Source: Planctomycetota bacterium (GTDB taxonomy: Bacteria > Planctomycetota > Phycisphaerae > UBA1845 > PWPN01). Taken from it: DNA of 5,418 bases. Position numbers and translations under genes: made by a program. Shown one piece after another: positions 4,713-5,418 of the stretch; the stretch's first letter is position 1, and each line of letters opens with the position of its first letter. The stretch spans positions 1 to 5,418 of the forward strand of contig JACQVT010000582.1 of the NCBI GenBank assembly GCA_016209665.1, in the 5' to 3' direction. Below the pieces are notes generated by a model. That model did no database searches, was not told the DNA's origin, and saw only the letters and a list, made by a program, of their open reading frames with translations.

Positions 4713-5418
4713 ATGACGGATCGGACCCGTCGACGCATTGCTGTCGGGGCGATACTCGCGGTGACATGCGCGGCGACGTGGGGGTGCCGGCGCCAGGGCG
4801 AGACTTGCTCGGCCGCGGCTACGTCCCCTTCCGCCGAGATCTCATCGGTAGCGGTTGGCGGTCCGCTGAGGCATGAGGCATATGTCTGGCAGCGGTCGTG
4901 GGGTCCCGAGGTCGGCGCGGCCGTCGAGCGGGCAATCAGACGACCCGTCTCCGCTACGGTACCGTCGCCTGGTCTGCCTGCCCCCAGACTCGATCGGCTA
5001 GTGGTGCTCGCGGCGGAGGTGACCTGGAACGGTACGCTCATGCGGGTGACGCGAGTAAGCCCCGATTATGAACTGATTCGGCGGGGCGCGGTGGAAGTGG
5101 GCATTGCCTTACGCATCGGTTCCTTCGGAGGGGCTTTCAGCGAGTCAGATAAGACGGCCTTATCCCTGGCTGCGTTGGCGGGCGAGTTGGTTCGGGCGGC
5201 CGAAGCGAAGGGGCTCATCGTTCGGGAACTGCAGGTGGACTTTGATTGCGCGACGGCCCGCCTCGATGGGTACAGGCTCTGGGTGCTGGCAATCAGGCAT
5301 GCCACCGGCTCGGTACCGGTGACGATCACGGCGTTGCCGACATGGCTGAACGGGGCAGCCTTTCGGGCACTGGCGGAAACGGCGGGCAGGTACATCCTGC
5401 AGGTCCACTCGCTCGCAC
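4713..5418 (+). CDS. DUF3142-family exported protein, C-terminus cut by window
   Basis: ATG at 4713 follows AAGG (4703-4706) by 6 bases, and 235 codons stay open to the window edge. The N-terminus is basic (RTRRRIAVG) with a hydrophobic stretch to ATWGC. Cys25 could be the lipidation site, though TWGC is a poor lipobox; the TRRRIA run is faintly Tat-like. Motifs in the order typical of DUF3142 are YVWQRSW (57-63) and LVVLAAEV (96-103). They are followed by VGIALRIGSFGG (129-140), then ELQVDFDCATARLDGY (172-187). VTITALPTWL (203-212) and YILQVHSL (227-234) complete the set. The family has no established function; the Asp-Phe-Asp-Cys and QVH segments are its best-conserved parts. Two TTA Leu codons (5109-5111, 5160-5162) are unusual for such GC-rich DNA. 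It lies 530 bases after the glycosidase gene, so it probably has its own promoter. I am confident of the family, not of lipidation. Confidence 0.85.
   Translation, partial: MTDRTRRRIAVGAILAVTCAATWGCRRQGETCSAAATSPSAEISSVAVGGPLRHEAYVWQRSWGPEVGAAVERAIRRPVSATVPSPGLPAPRLDRLVVLAAEVTWNGTLMRVTRVSPDYELIRRGAVEVGIALRIGSFGGAFSESDKTALSLAALAGELVRAAEAKGLIVRELQVDFDCATARLDGYRLWVLAIRHATGSVPVTITALPTWLNGAAFRALAETAGRYILQVHSLA

Noticed and set aside
3818..5041. A 407-codon minus-strand frame spanning the 4183-4712 spacer
   Set aside because: It overlaps the DUF3142 gene and the glycosidase 3' end in antisense, and its middle is a direct translation of the heptamer repeats (runs of SRVPSP and LLTSHFALLT type).
4713..5418. 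Clear Tat export signal in the DUF3142 protein
   Set aside because: TRRRIA matches only loosely. A Phe-Leu-Lys continuation is missing, so ordinary Sec or lipoprotein export is as likely.

Overview
The window is GC-rich, with G/C-favouring codons, long non-coding gaps and several families of short intergenic repeats. Together with a secreted glycosidase and an exported lipoprotein-like protein, this suggests an uncultured Planctomycetota bacterium, perhaps Phycisphaerae-like. That assignment rests on remembered repeat styles and gene content, not on a marker gene, so it is tentative. No rRNA, tRNA, transposase or CRISPR array was seen.

Layout. Positions 1-752 hold a minus-strand gene for an unrecognised 214-residue protein, with a possible next minus-strand gene entering from the left edge. 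Positions 753-1692 lack any large gene but are busy. They hold a degenerate CGCAGAT repeat, a 42-codon ORF with a good ribosome binding site that runs straight into a strong hairpin terminator, and, facing it from the right, what looks like a short minus-strand transcription unit. That unit has a sigma-70-type promoter, about 190 bases of hairpin-rich leader, a ribosome binding site complementary to 14 bases at the 16S 3' end, an 11-codon ORF, two mutually exclusive hairpins, and the same terminator read backwards. Next comes a GGCGGGCT hairpin repeat and the upstream region of the main gene.

Positions 1693-4182 encode a large exported GH84-like glycoside hydrolase that keeps the Asp-Asp catalytic pair of the beta-N-acetylglucosaminidase family but is otherwise divergent. 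Its start codon is poorly explained. An AAG-CGT pair sits at the ideal distance from a strong ribosome binding site, but the expected ATG is absent.

Positions 4183-4712 are a 530-base spacer built largely of 7-base tandem repeats, plus a degenerate 21-base repeat pair and a perfect TATAAT. From 4713 to the right edge runs the first 235 codons of a DUF3142-family exported protein, cut by the window end.

The glycosidase and the DUF3142 protein lie on the same strand, but the spacer suggests separate transcription. No defence, toxin or metabolic system can be read from the window. The best candidates for something undescribed are the convergent small transcription units at 898-1383 and the heptamer repeats at 4206-4547.
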